In this document: positions 1 to 50,350 of the stretch, piece after piece
Numbering within the stretch: the stretch's first letter is position 1
Layout: every line of letters starts with the position of its first letter
Origin: Antennarius striatus
Taxonomy: Eukaryota; Chordata; Actinopteri; Lophiiformes; Antennariidae
Assembly (NCBI RefSeq): GCF_040054535.1
Contig: NC_090791.1
Coordinates: 19,944,327-20,008,326 of the forward strand
DNA: 64,000 bases
Direction: 5' to 3'
Translations under genes and position numbers: made by a program
Notes under the pieces: model-generated
The model's input: the letters and a program-made list of their open reading frames with translations, nothing else
Told to the model about the DNA's origin: nothing
The model's database searches: none

Positions 1-1176
1 TAGCCAGTATGTATGGATCATATCGGGGCCCGGTGCTGACCAACTCTTCATCTTTGACACTCTTTCTTGGATGTCTGCCATTGAGATGGTTACTGGTTCT
101 TGTTCTGGGAGGAAGCTGTGGTCAGTCCTTAGGTCCACTAGCCACTGGGCATCGGTGTTGTGTGATGCTACTCTTTCCCATATGCCCTTCCAGTATTTCT
201 CCACCTCAGCTCTTGGTGGGTCTGGCCGGATGCTATTTCCCTGCCACTGAGAGTACACCTTTGCTGTTTGAGTGGAGAAGGTCTTGTTTATTCTCCTGGC
301 CTCAATGTCCTTGGTGTATCGGGTAGCCAGAGCTGTTAGTCTCTGTTTGGCAGTTTCGAGTGCTTCAGGTATGGAGAGCTTGCTGTATTTCCTGGGTGCC
401 CCTTTATTCACCATGTTCCCCTTCTGTAGCTCGGCTAGCTGGCTGACTTCTCTCCGTGTCGCCTTTATCTTGGCCTCTAACCGTCTCTTCCATGGAGGGT
501 ATTGTTTGTTATGCCCTGTGTTGATCTTGTATCCCAGCATCTCGAGGATTACTGTTGCTGTACTGTGGATCAGCTTGTTGGTCTCAGTTATGTTCCCTGT
601 GGGGATGGTTCTTATTGCAGCATTCACATCTTCTAGCAGATCTTCTGAAGGTACTTGACAACTTAGCTTCGGTATTTGTCGGAGGCTCCAGGTTTCCATT
701 TGGGTCACGATCTTCCTTCGCAGGTCAGCAGCTCTTGTATTGAGGCAGTCTATGTCTCTTGGGGCTTGGTACCCAATCACGGATTGTGGGGGGGGTGATA
801 TCCCCCCGCTGACCTGGCGTCCTGGCCCCCCCTTGCCGTAGCATTGTTGTTGTATTTCATCGATCTCTAGTTGTGACAGCAGTTTTCGGTTACGGATGTT
901 GGAACACTGGGCTAACAGCTGTTTCTTTGTTAGCCTTGATTGTGGGTTTCGAAGAATCCATTGGTCCCACATCCGCCCCATATATCCCCTCTCTCTGGGA
1001 TTACTTGTGTAGTAGCATTCCAACAACTCCGTATTCTCCGCCCTTGTCCATGTGTGTCTTGTTCCAGTAGCCCATTTGTCATCAGATTGCCCTGGTTCCC
1101 TAGCATCTGACGCGGACCTTGTTAACCCGGGCGACGTCCGAGCCGGTATGACTCTGTCATTATTGTGTTCACTCAT
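1..1176 (-). CDS. Non-LTR retrotransposon ORF, 5' (N-terminal) part, runs off the left edge
   Basis: Reading the minus strand from an ATG at 1176 down to base 1 gives about 392 codons with no stop. The N-terminal part has a Trp- and Tyr-rich block (residues such as HTWTRAENTELLECYY) followed by a Gln/Lys-rich helix-like stretch. The last visible part reads MKSWSAPGPDMIHTYW, the type of sequence that precedes the fingers of LINE reverse transcriptases (compare KSGKAVGPDDIP in the neighbouring RTE copy). The catalytic reverse transcriptase part lies outside the window. Clade is uncertain; it resembles R2/R4-group (Rex6-like) elements more than RTE, but this is a weak inference. The frame holds through G and C homopolymers, so this part is not obviously decayed. 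Bases 1177-1265 would be its 5' leader. Confidence 0.6.
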   Translation of the reverse strand, partial: MSEHNNDRVIPARTSPGLTRSASDAREPGQSDDKWATGTRHTWTRAENTELLECYYTSNPRERGYMGRMWDQWILRNPQSRLTKKQLLAQCSNIRNRKLLSQLEIDEIQQQCYGKGGPGRQVSGGISPPPQSVIGYQAPRDIDCLNTRAADLRRKIVTQMETWSLRQIPKLSCQVPSEDLLEDVNAAIRTIPTGNITETNKLIHSTATVILEMLGYKINTGHNKQYPPWKRRLEAKIKATRREVSQLAELQKGNMVNKGAPRKYSKLSIPEALETAKQRLTALATRYTKDIEARRINKTFSTQTAKVYSQWQGNSIRPDPPRAEVEKYWKGIWERVASHNTDAQWLVDLRTDHSFLPEQEPVTISMADIQERVSKMKSWSAPGPDMIHTYWL

Positions 1177-1265
1177 GTTTGAGGTAGGCTCGTATAGCAT
1201 TAAGGGTCTTGCCTAAGGACCCTCACTGGATAGCCACGCCCACGCCCTCCTGCATTCCGGACCAC

Positions 1266-2876
1266 GCCCCTTTCAGTCTATTGACAGGTGCCAGTAGTGT
1301 GATGGGAAGATGGAAAGAGTACTTTGAAGAGTTGATGAACGTGGAAAATGAGAGAGACCAAAGACTAGAAGAGGTGACTGTTGTGGACCAGGATGTAGCA
1401 AAGATTAGTCAGGATGAAGTGAGGAGGGCATTGAAGAGGATGAAGAGTGGAAAGGCAGTCGGTCCTGATGATATACCAGTAGAGGTATGGAAGTGTCTAG
1501 GAGAGGTGGCGGTAGAGTTTCTGACTGGGTTGTTCAACAGGATCTTAGATAGTGAGAAGATGCCTGAGGAATGGAGGAGAAGTGTGCTGGTGCCCATTTT
1601 TAAGAACAAGGGAGATGTGCAGAGTTGTGGCAACTACAGAGGAATAAAGCTGATGAGCCATACAATGAAGTTATGGGAGAGAGTAGTGGAAGCTAGACTA
1701 AGGGCAGAAGTGAACATTTGTGAGCAGCAGTATGGTTTCATGCCAAAAAAAGAGTACTACAGATGCAGTATTTGCTTTGAGGATGTTGATAGAGAAGTAC
1801 AGAGAAGGCCAGAGGGAGCTGCATTGTGTTTTTGTAGATCTGGAGAAAGCTGATGACAGGGTGCCCAGAGAGGAACTGTGGTATTGTATGAGGAAGTCTG
1901 GAGTGGCAGAGAAGTATGTTAGAACGGTGCAGGACATGTATGAGGACTGTAAGACAGTGGTGAGGTGTGTGTAGGTGTGACAGAGGAGTTCAAGGTGGAG
2001 GTGGGACTACATCAGGGATCAGCTCTGAGCCCCTTCTTGTTCGCTATGGTGATGGACAGGCTGACAGACTAGGTTAGGCAGGAATCTCCATGGACTATGA
2101 TGTTTGCAGATGACATTGTGATCTGTAGTGAGAGCAGGGAACAGGTGGAGGAGAAGCTAGAGAGGTGGAGGTTTGTCCTGGAAAGGAGAGGAATGAAGGT
2201 TAGCCGCAGTAAGACAGAGTACATGTGTGTGAATGAGAGGGACCCAAGTGGAATAGTGAGGTTACTGGGAGAAGAGCTCAAGAAGGTGGAGGATTTGAAG
2301 TACTTAGGGTCAACAGTCCAGAGCAATGGAGTGTGGAAAAGAGGTGAAGAAGCGTGTCCAGGCAGGATGGAACGGGTGGAGGAAAGTGTCAGGTGTGATG
2401 TGTGATAGAAGAGTTTCAGCTAAAATGAAAGGTGTACAAAACTGTGGTGAGACCAGCGATGTTGTTTGGTCTAGAGACAGTGTCACTGAGGAAAAGACAG
2501 GAGACAGAGCTGGAGGTAGCAGAGATGAAGATGCTGAAGTTCTCTCTGGGAGTGACCAGGATGGATAGGATCAGGAATGAGTACATCAGAGGGACAGCAC
2601 ATGTTAGAGGTTCTGAAGATAAAGTCAGAGAGGCCAGACTGAGATGGTTTGGACATGTCCAGAGGAGAGATAGTGAATATATTGGTAGAAGGATGCTGAG
2701 TTTTGAACTGCCAGGCAGGAGGCCTAGAGGAAGACCAAAGAGGAGGTTTATGGATGTAATGAGGGAAGACATGAAGGTAGTGGGTGTGAGAGAAGAGGAT
2801 TCAAAGGACAGGGCTAGATGGAGGAAATTGATTCGCTGTGGCGACTCCTGAAGGGAAAAGCCGAAAGGAAAAGAAG

Positions 2877-2961
<85 letters not shown>
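1266..2961 (+). mobile_element. RTE-type LINE, 5'-truncated copy A (reverse transcriptase and 3' end)
   Basis: The copy begins inside the ORF at about LLTGASSVMGRW and ends in a short A-rich tail plus (TA)n. Visible motifs are KSGKAVGPDDIPVEVWK, GNYRGIKLMSH, the VDLEKA box, GLHQGSALSPFLF, the catalytic FADD at about 2103-2114, the LGS.V motif and the C-terminal RPKRRFMDVMREDMK and LIRCGDS. It is broken: an A-run at 1744-1750 is one base longer than in copy B and shifts the frame, another frameshift lies near 1965-1975, and there is an in-frame TAG at about 2072. The endonuclease half is missing. It is very similar to copy B at 46877-49740 in the opposite orientation. Its 3' end lies about 320 bases upstream of the smg1 start codon. 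Confidence 0.85.
2880..2961. repeat. (TA)n microsatellite at the LINE 3' end
   Basis: About 40 uninterrupted TA units follow the A-rich LINE tail. It probably grew from the tail of the LINE insertion. Confidence 0.95.
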
Positions 2962-2966
<5 letters not shown>

Positions 2967-3259
2967 CGCCCTTACATTATTGAGAAGACAGCTATGGAAG
3001 ACAGCATGGAGAATATTGCGGACACCTGTACGTTTGACTCCTGACCCTAAAACATGGAGACTGCGGCAATCCCATTAACCTCCACTAGGTGGCGGACAAG
3101 CAACGTCGTGGATGACAGCTGCCGTGACATCTCACAGAAGAAGAAGCACGACTGTATGCTAACACAACGGCGAGTTGTTGCGAAGAGAATTGTCAGATTT
3201 AGTAACACACATCAGTGAAAAAGTGAAGGGAGGGACACGACTGCCGCTGGTAGCGGACC

Positions 3260-3279
3260 ATGCAGCTCTCTAAAAGGTA

Positions 3280-3280
<1 letters not shown>
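3260..3280 (+). other. Six-codon upstream ORF overlapping the smg1 start codon
   Basis: ATG CAG CTC TCT AAA AGG TAA lies directly before smg1. The upstream ATG has a strong context (ACC before ATG, A at -3). Its stop TAA (3278-3280) shares one base with the smg1 ATG (3280-3282), forming TAATG. It only matters if transcription starts upstream of 3260, which the sequence does not prove. Confidence 0.6.
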
Positions 3281-42321
<39,041 letters not shown>

Positions 42322-43450
42322 ACGCTGCACCGCTTCAGATCTTTGGTCAAGCAAAGGCTTGGAGATCCACCAGAGTCCAGCGGGTCTGGGGTGCCGCAAA
42401 AAAAACAGCACCCGGCCAATCTGGGGGGAGGAGGTAGGAAGCAGATGCTTAGTCCACCCTCCCAAACTCCTGGGTACCCAGAATGGGGCGGTGACTTCCT
42501 GGCATCGCTGCAACCACACTCCACCCCACCAGCAGCGATGGGGCGACCAGCGCTCAGCGTGCCCTCAGCCCCTTCTTCTTTTGTGGGGTTTGACTGGGCA
42601 GAGCAGTGCTGGACGGGGGGGGGGGGGGGGGGGGAAGGAGGGCATAGGCCTCCTCACCCTCCACTTGGAAACCCATTCCCCCATCACCTGCTTAGCTCCC
42701 TACACAAAGCACCACAGCCAATCAGACTCCACCTGAGGGCGGGATGAAACAGGAAGTGAGCGTTTTCCCTCTGAAGCACCCAGCTGACACATTGTGGGCG
42801 GGGCTTCTAGGGGACTGGAGGTCAGATGATGAGTTTTACGTGGCCACGCTTGTTTTTGTCTACTCTATTTGATCAATGGTGTTGTGATTGTGATTGGCCG
42901 TTGGGTTCCCACGTTTGGGCCGCAGCAAAGAGGGACGCCGTTCTGCAGGAAACCTGAGACGAACGACGTCGGCGTGGAAACCAAACTGTTCTGTGAGCTG
43001 CAGGAAAGAGTTGAAGGTTGTCAAACCTCCAGGAATAAAATCACGTGTGCTCGTTTCCTCAGGGAGGCTCTTCGTGCTGTCATCGATGAAACGAAGGCCT
43101 CGCGACAGTTTTGACTGATTATTTTTTGAGATGGGACACTTAAAGGTGAAGAACCTGCTTCTCATTATTTTTCTTTTGTGTGCATCTTTAATCTGTGTAG
43201 TGCTGTAACTCTTCAGTCCTATAGTTAAAACTTAAATCTGCTTTTTTTTCACTTGGCTGTTAAAAATTTTGCTTGCCTCATATGTGTTCACTCCCCATCC
43301 ATATGCTTGCATTTTATAAATTTTGATCCTTCTAGTTTTACATTTTTAGTGGGAGAATTTGTTTTTTTTGGTGATGGCGTAAGATGTTAATTCTTAAACG
43401 TTTTAATAGATTTTGTTGGATGGCAAATAAACATTAAACTGAGAAGTAGT
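42322..43450 (+). other. smg1: smg1 3' UTR with polyadenylation signal
   Basis: The first canonical AATAAA with suitable context after the stop is at 43426-43431, so the 3' UTR would be about 1.1 kb. It contains a G-run of about 20 bases at 42616-42635 and no convincing second gene; the ORFs in it have no recognisable content. The exact cleavage site is inferred. Confidence 0.55.
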
Positions 43451-44332
43451 GAGTTTTTTTATTCAACAATAAATTCTTCAGATTCCTTAAACTGAATACA
43501 GCTGGTGACGAAACCGTACCATTTATATTAAAGGTTTGTTTCTTTAAAATAAATCCTTTTCATTTGTCAGGTTATTAAACCCACAGAACTCCATCAATCA
43601 AGGATCAAACTATCAATCAATAAAGAAAAATAACATCAGACACAAGTTAGGACGTTAACTTTGTTCACAACGTTTAGTCAGAGTTAAAATGGGCTGAACT
43701 ACTGCATTGTGGTTGTAGTTGTAGTAATGTAGTTTTTGCTCAAATCACACTTTTGACCTATTTATTTTTAGACACCTTTAATGCTCTCGCGGGCCACATA
43801 AAATGATGTGACGGGCCACATTTGGTCCCCGGGCCTTGAGTTTGACACATGCTTTAGATGAATGCATCTGAATGTTGACTGTTGCAGAGGGCAGCTTGTT
43901 TGAACGTCTGCAAATGGAGTTGGGGGTGTTGTTAGGATTAATGTCCTCCATGTTAAAAAATACGAGGAGATCCAACATTCAGTACCATCAGGGAGGTGTC
44001 AGATTGGCCCAGAATTGACTCTGCAGCAGGACGACATCCCACACATCCAGCCAGTGTCAGTAGAACCTGATGTCCGTGTAGCCTTACAGTCCTGGAGGTG
44101 ATGGTCTGGTTTTGGGGACCTCTGCTCAGACAGAACCTTCAGAGGAGTGTTGGTGTTAATAAGGAATCATTCATTTGTTGTGTATTTTCATAATGTTGAT
44201 GTCACCTTCAGTGTATATCAGCTGTTTCATAATCCACTGAAGCACTCACCACACCCACTGACCACCGTGGATGCTGTAGATGTTACAAATACCAAGTCAG
44301 CCACATTTCTGTGAAGTCCCATTTTTACTTGT
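43451..44332. other. Intergenic, no gene seen
   Basis: AT-rich DNA after the smg1 polyadenylation site. The only recognisable item is CGGGCCTTGAGTTTGACACA at about 43837-43856, resembling the end of a common vertebrate hAT-type repeat. No ORF here has recognisable content. Confidence 0.5.
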
Positions 44333-44525
44333 TTAAAGGACGTTACATCAAAGCTGAATCAGCCTGTGGTGTTTTTCCCACTTTAATTTAGAGTGTAACT
44401 CCCAATCCAGACCTCCATTTGTTGATGCATTTGATTTTCATTGGTAATTTTTGTGTACATTCAACTATGGAAAGAAAGTAATATAAATATTTAATTCATT
44501 CAGATCTACAATGCGTTACTTTAGT
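44333..44525 (+). mobile_element. 3' end of an older Tc1-like element
   Basis: AAAGGACGTTACATCAAAGC, TCAGCCTGTGGTG and CCAATCCAGACCTCCATTTG match the post-transposase part of the fish Tc1 family with CACTGCTCAAAAAAAT ends; such an end (ACACTGCTCAAAAAAATAAA) follows at 44548-44567. It abuts the larger copy to its right. Confidence 0.55.
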
Positions 44526-44578
44526 ACTCCCTTCATATACACATATACACTGCTCAAAAAAATAAATATGTATATAAT

Positions 44579-46155
44579 ACTGCTCACAAAAATTGAAGAC
44601 ACACTTTTTTAACTGGGCCTGGCATGAAATCAATTAAACCTGTCTGATAATGTTCTGGTTGGTTCAGCAGCTGAGGGCATCGTTAATCACTTTCAGCTGT
44701 ATTGGTGTTCATGGATTAACAACAGGTGCACTACAGTGGCAACAATTAGAAAACCCTCGAAACAGGACTGGGTTCACATGTGGAGGTCATCTGAAGTTTC
44801 TCCCTCTTGATCTTTTCTGGCTGGTTTTCCACTCCTGCTGGTTTTGGCTTGAGTAACCATCTCTACTGGCAGTATGAGGCGATTCCTTAACCCTACAGAA
44901 GTTGCACAGGTTGCCCAACTTCTCCAGGATGGCACATCCACACGTGCTGCAGCAAGAAGGTTTAATGTGTCTCCCAGCACAATCTCCAGAGCATGGAGGA
45001 GATTTCAGGAGATTGGTGGTTATTCTCCGAGAGCTGGACAGGGCCTTAGAAGGTCCTCAACCCATCAGCAGGGCCGATGCCTGCTCCTCTGTGCAAGGCA
45101 GAACAGGCTAAGCACTGACGGTGCCCTACAGAATGACCTCCAGAGGGCCACTGGTGTGAATGTCTCTACCCAAACAATCAGGAACTGGCTCCATGAAGGT
45201 GGCCTGAGGGCCCAACGTCCTGTAGTGGGCCCTGTGCTCACTGCGCAGCACCGTGGAGCTCAACTGGCATTTGCTCAAAAACACCAGAATTGGCAAACCG
45301 CCACTGGCGCCCTGTAGTTTTAACAGGCAGGTTCACCCTGAGCACCTGGGATGGACGTGAAAGAGTTTGGAGAAGACAAGGGGAACGTTATGCTGCCTGC
45401 AACGTCGTTCAACACGACAGGTTTGGTGGGGGGTCAGTGATGGTCTGGGGAGGCGTATCCATGGAGGGACGCACAGACCTCTACTGCCTAGGAAATGGTG
45501 CTCTGACTGCCATAAGGTATCCAGATAACATGCTTGAACCCATTATCAGACCCTACGCTGGTGCAGGAGGTCCTGGTTTCCTACTAATGCACCACAATGC
45601 CCGGCCTCATGTGGCAAGAGTATGCAGGCAGTACCTGGAGGATGAAGGAATTGAAACAATTGAATGGCCTTCACGATCCCCTGACTTAAACCCAATAGAA
45701 CATCTGTGGGACATTATGTTTAGGTCCATTAGGCGCTGCCAGGTTGCTCCTCAGACTGTACAACAGTCAGGGATGCCCTCACACAGATCTGGGAGGAAAT
45801 GCCACAAGACACCATCCGTCGTCTCATTAGGGGCATGCCGCGACGTTGTCTAGCATGAATACAAGCTGGTGGGGGCCACACAAGGTACTGAAAAGCATTT
45901 TGAGTTACAGAAATTAAGTTTTTGAAAAAATGGACTAGCCTGCCACATCTTCATTTCCCTCTGATTTTAGGGTGTCTACACAAATGAGCCCTCTGTAGGC
46001 TGAAAACTTTTATCTCCATTAAAAGACTTGGCATCCTTTTGTTCCTCAGACGTTGCTCTGTCGTTATTTGTAGAGATATCCAACTTCATATTGAGATCTG
46101 ATGGATCTAATGTGTTTCTTTTAAGTGTTCCTTTAATTTTTGTGAGCAGTGTGTG
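44579..46155 (+). mobile_element. Tc1-like DNA transposon, inactive
   Basis: Inverted ends ACTGCTCACAAAAATT (left, 44580) and AATTTTTGTGAGCAGTG (right, to about 46152) enclose about 1.57 kb. The transposase lies at 44874-45853. The flanks are AT-rich, so the TA duplication cannot be seen unambiguously. Confidence 0.8.
44874..45853 (+). pseudogene. Tc1-like transposase pseudogene
   Basis: Helix-turn-helix DNA-binding half: RRFLNPTEVAQVAQLLQDG and SPSTISRAWRRFQEIGG. Catalytic half in another frame after a frameshift near 45300: FGGGSVMVWGG, HHNARPHVARVCRQ and SPDLNPIEHLWDI. The first catalytic Asp is gone (the usual FTDESRF reads LTGRF, a small deletion) and the second is His (LMHHNARPH instead of a D before NARPH). 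Only the Glu of NPIEH remains of the DD34E triad. A further frameshift follows near the C-terminus. It cannot be active. Confidence 0.85.
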
Positions 46156-46183
46156 TATATATATATATATAAACAGTATATAT

Positions 46184-46356
46184 GATTTTTGATAGACAAC
46201 TAGGGGATCATCAGACAGTAACAATTTCTTAGTTGGCAATATTTATATATATATTTATTTTTTAGTTGTTTAACTAAAACGACAGGTCCACACCAGTTCA
46301 TCTTCCCCCAGAATGAGAGAATAAATTAGCTCCATAAATGCTTCTTTCTAAAAGAA

Positions 46357-46413
<57 letters not shown>

Positions 46414-46470
46414 CCAACTATAGAATTGTTACTTTCTGATGAGCCCCTGGTTGTCTATCAAAAATCAAAC
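46184..46470. mobile_element. Hairpin MITE with AT-microsatellite core
   Basis: The arm at 46184-46242 (GATTTTTGATAGACAACTAG, ATCATCAGACAGTAACAA) is repeated in reverse at 46408-46470 (TTGTTACTTTCTGATGAG, GTTGTCTATCAAAAATC). The space between contains a (TA)n run at 46360-46410. No coding capacity. Confidence 0.7.
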
Positions 46471-46876
46471 TATTTATTTTGGTTCATCATAGCTTTTATT
46501 CACCTCCATCACTCCTGGGACGCTGCACAGCTGTTTCTTTATGTGGGTAGTTGTGTGTCTTTCCACTGTCAGCATATTAACCATTTGTCAACACACACTT
46601 TAACCATATGGGTTCAAAGGTCACAAGCAGAAATGGGAGCACTACTTCAAAACCTAGAAACAAGAACTATAAATGTATTTGGTCTCCGTCCATAAAGCAC
46701 TTTAAGAGAACGACGGGTTGAAGTCCAACATCTGACTTTAATTAAAGTGATAATTTAATGTCTGTGAACCAGACTGATTGGAGACATGTTCATCCAGTCG
46801 GGGTGAGACATTCACAGCCGTTCTTCACTAAACAAAGATCATCATTACAAACAGTAAAAATTCAGACATCACATCT
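46471..46876. other. Intergenic, nothing recognised
   Basis: No ORF, RNA or known repeat could be supported here. Confidence 0.5.
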
Positions 46877-49740
46877 TCGTCATTTCCTTTCGGCTTTTCC
46901 CTTCAGGGGTCGCCACAGCAAATCAGTGTCCTCCATCTAACCCTGTCTTCTCATCCTCTTCTCTCACACCAACTACCTTCATGTCCTCTTTCACTACATC
47001 CATAAACCTCCTCTTTGGTCTTCCTCTAGGCCTCCTGCCTGGCAGTTCAAAACTCAGCATCCTTCTACCAATATATTCACTATCTCTCCTCTGGACATGT
47101 CCAAACCATCTCAGTCTGGCCTCTCTGACTTTATCTCCAAAACCTCACCACAGTTTTGTACACCTTTCCTTTCATTTTAGCTGAAACTCTTCTATCACAC
47201 ATCACACCTGACACTTTCCTCCACCCGTTCCATCCTGCCTGGACACGCTTCTTCACCTCTTTTCCACACTCTCCATTGCTCTGGACTGTTGACCCTAAGG
47301 ACTTCAAATCCTCCACCTTCTTGATCTCTTCTCCCTGTAACCTCACTCTTCCACTTGGGTCCCTCTCATTCACACACATGTACTCTGTCTTACTGCGGCT
47401 AACCTTCATTCCTCTCCTTTCCAGGACAAACCTCCACCTCTCTAGCTTCTCCTCCACCTGTTCCCTGCTCTCACTACAGATCACAATGTCATCTGCAAAC
47501 ATCATAGTCCATGGAGATTCCTGTCTAACCTCGTCTGTCAGCCTGTCCATCACCATAGCAACAAGAAGGGGCTCAGAGCTGATCCCTGATGCAGTCCCAC
47601 CTCCACCTTGAACTCCTCTGTCACACCTACACACACCTCACCACTGTCTTACAGTCCTCATACATGTCCTGCACCGCTCTAACATACTTCTCTGCCACTC
47701 CAGACTTCCTCATACAATACCACAGTTCCTCTCTGGACACCCTGTCATCAGCTTTCTCCAGATCTACAAAAACACAATGCAGCTCCCTCTGGCCTTCTCT
47801 GTACTTCTCTATCAACATCCTCAAAGCAAATACTGCATCTGTAGTACTCTTTTTTGGCATGAAACCATACTGCTGCTCACAAATGTTCACTTCTGCCCTT
47901 AGTCTAGCTTCCACTACTCTCTCCCATAACTTCATTGTATGGCTCATCAGCTTTATTCCTCTGTAGTTGCCACAACTCTGCACATCTCCCTTGTTCTTAA
48001 AAATGGGCACCAGCACACTTCTCCTCCATTCCTCAGGCATCTTCTCACTATCTAAGATCCTGTTGAACAACCCAGTCAGAAACTCTACTGCCACCTCTCC
48101 TAGACACTTCCATACCTCTACAGGTATATCATCAGGACCGACTGCCTTTCCACTCTTCATCCTCTTCAATGCCCTCCTCACTTCATCCTGACTAATCTTT
48201 GCTACTTCCTGGTCCACAACAGTCACCTCTTCTAGTCTTTGGTCTCTCTCATTTTCCACGTTCATCAACTCTTCAAAGTACTCTTTCCATCTTCCCATCA
48301 CACTACTGGCACCTGTCAATAGACTTCCATCCCTATCCTTAATCACCCTAACCTGCTGCACGTCCTTCCCATCTCTGTCTCTCTGTCTTGCCAACCTGTA
48401 TAGATCAGTCTCTCCCTCCTTACTGTCCAACCTAGCATACAAGTCATCATAAGCCCCTTGTTTGGCCTTTGCAAAAAAAAACACAATGCAGCTCCCTCTG
48501 ACCTTCTCTGTACTTCTCTGACACACCAAGTACTCTCCTACCTGTCTCCCTGATCACATTAGCTGTAGTTGTCCAGTCATCTGGAAGCACCTCCTGACCA
48601 CCCAGAGCCTGTTTTAACTCCTTCCTAAAAGTCCTGCAACACTCTTCCTTTTTCAGCTTCCACCATTTCGTCCTCTGCTCTGTCTTTGTCCTCTTCATCT
48701 TCCTCACCACCAGAGTCATCCTACACACCACCATCCTATGCTGTTTGGCTACACTCTCACCTACCAATACTTTACATCTTGTGTAGATGGTGTAACCTGA
48801 AGGAGGTCAATGACTGTAGTCTACCTGTGTGCTCCTACCTCCACTCTTATAGGTCACTCTATGTTCCTGCCTCTTCTGGAAGAAAGTATTCACTGCAGCC
48901 ATTTCCATCCTTTTTGCAAAGTCAACTACCATCTGTCCTTCTGCGTTCCTCTCCTGGATACCAAACCTGCCCATCACATCCTCATCACCTCTGTTTCCTG
49001 CACCAACATGTCCATTGAAGTCTGCTCCAATGACAACTCTCTCACTTCTAGGCAAGCTCTGCATCACTTCATCAAAGTCCGACCAGAATTTCTCCTTCTC
49101 CTCCAGCTCACATCCTACCTGTGGAGCATACCTGCTAACAACATTGAACATCACACCTTCTATTTCTAGCTTCAGACTCATCACTCTATCCGACACTCTT
49201 TTTACCTCCAGGACATTCCTAACAAACTCCTCCTTCAAGATAACTCCTCCTCCATTTCTCTTCCCATCTACACCATGATAGAACAACTTGAACCCTGCTC
49301 CTAAACTTCTAGCCTTGCTACCTTTCCACCTGGTCTCCTGGACACACAGTATGTCTACCTTCCTTCTCTGCATCATGTCAACCAACTCTTTACCTTTTCC
49401 TGTCATAGTTCCAACATTCAACGTCCCTACTCTCAGTCCTATACTCTTGGTGTTCCTCTTCTCTTTCTTCGAGTGAACGCACTTTCCTCCTCCTTCGACC
49501 AACAGTAGTCCAATTTCCACCAGCGCCCTGTAGGTCACCAGCACCCTGTAGGTCAACAGCGCTGATGGCGGTCGTTGTTAACGCAGGCCTCGACCAATCC
49601 AGTATGGAAGTCATAGGTTTGATTCGCATCTTTGATTTGTCAAAAGTTTTACGCAGGATGCCCTTCCTGACTCAACCCTCTGTATTTATCCGGGCTTGGG
49701 ACCGGCACAATAAGACACTGGCTTGTGTCCTCTTGCGGCT
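46877..49740 (-). mobile_element. RTE-type LINE copy B, nearly full length, rearranged
   Basis: On the minus strand the order is: 5' leader (to about 49740), an APE-type endonuclease (48807-49556: GLRVGTLNVGTMTGKGKEL, QETRWKGSK, VVIGADFNGHVGAGNRGDED, VTYKSGGRSTQVDY), a middle linker, and reverse transcriptase (47131-48320: KSGKAVGPDDIP, VDLEKA, MFADDIVI, LGSTVQSN) to the 3' end. It belongs to the same family as copy A; its endonuclease resembles the RTE-type protein often annotated as craniofacial development protein 2-like. Defects: a 42-bp inversion (48774-48815), replacement of a linker by a copy of an RT segment (about 48472-48521), a frameshift near 47630 shared with copy A, and an internal deletion of about 170 bp near 47137. 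Confidence 0.88.
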
Positions 49741-49998
49741 ACATTGTAATAAATACCATACCACATACCAATAACAATAAATAATACATCTGACAAAAAT
49801 GTAACCAACTGCACCAGGTGGTGGTAGAAGGCTAATTTAATTTGAAGGTTGAGGTTTAGGTTTATCTATGGCATGATAACTGTGTTTGAACTACATAATC
49901 ATATTTGTGTTTGTCTTTATCTTGTGTAAATGAAGAAGAGCTGATGTTACGATGAAGCTGATGACGTGTCTGACAGGTTAATGATTGCTCCAGTGGTG

Positions 49999-50062
<64 letters not shown>

Positions 50063-50099
50063 AGACACGGTGACCCTGTCAGTGCCAGAGTGGACAGCC
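49741..50099. other. Region upstream of the hao start codon with (GT)n
   Basis: A GT run of about 56 bases (50003-50060) lies 40 bases before the start codon. I cannot place a promoter or tell whether the start exon is also the first exon. Confidence 0.5.
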
Positions 50100-50295
50100 A
50101 TGTCTGGACCGCGTGTGTGTGTGGCCGACTTTGAGGAAGAAGCCGGGAGAGTTCTCCCTAAGGCCGTCTACGACTACTACCGCTCAGGAGCCGACGAGCA
50201 GAGAACACTGGCCGACAACATCGCTGCTTTTAACAGGTGCAGTTACATATGTGTGTTTATGAAGGCTGAACATGTGTCCCTGTGTTAGAGTCACA

Positions 50296-50350
<55 letters not shown>

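Noticed and set aside
42860..43165. 101-codon minus-strand ORF in the smg1 3' UTR
   Set aside because: No family similarity recognised and an overlapping plus-strand frame is equally open; a decayed repeat cannot be excluded.
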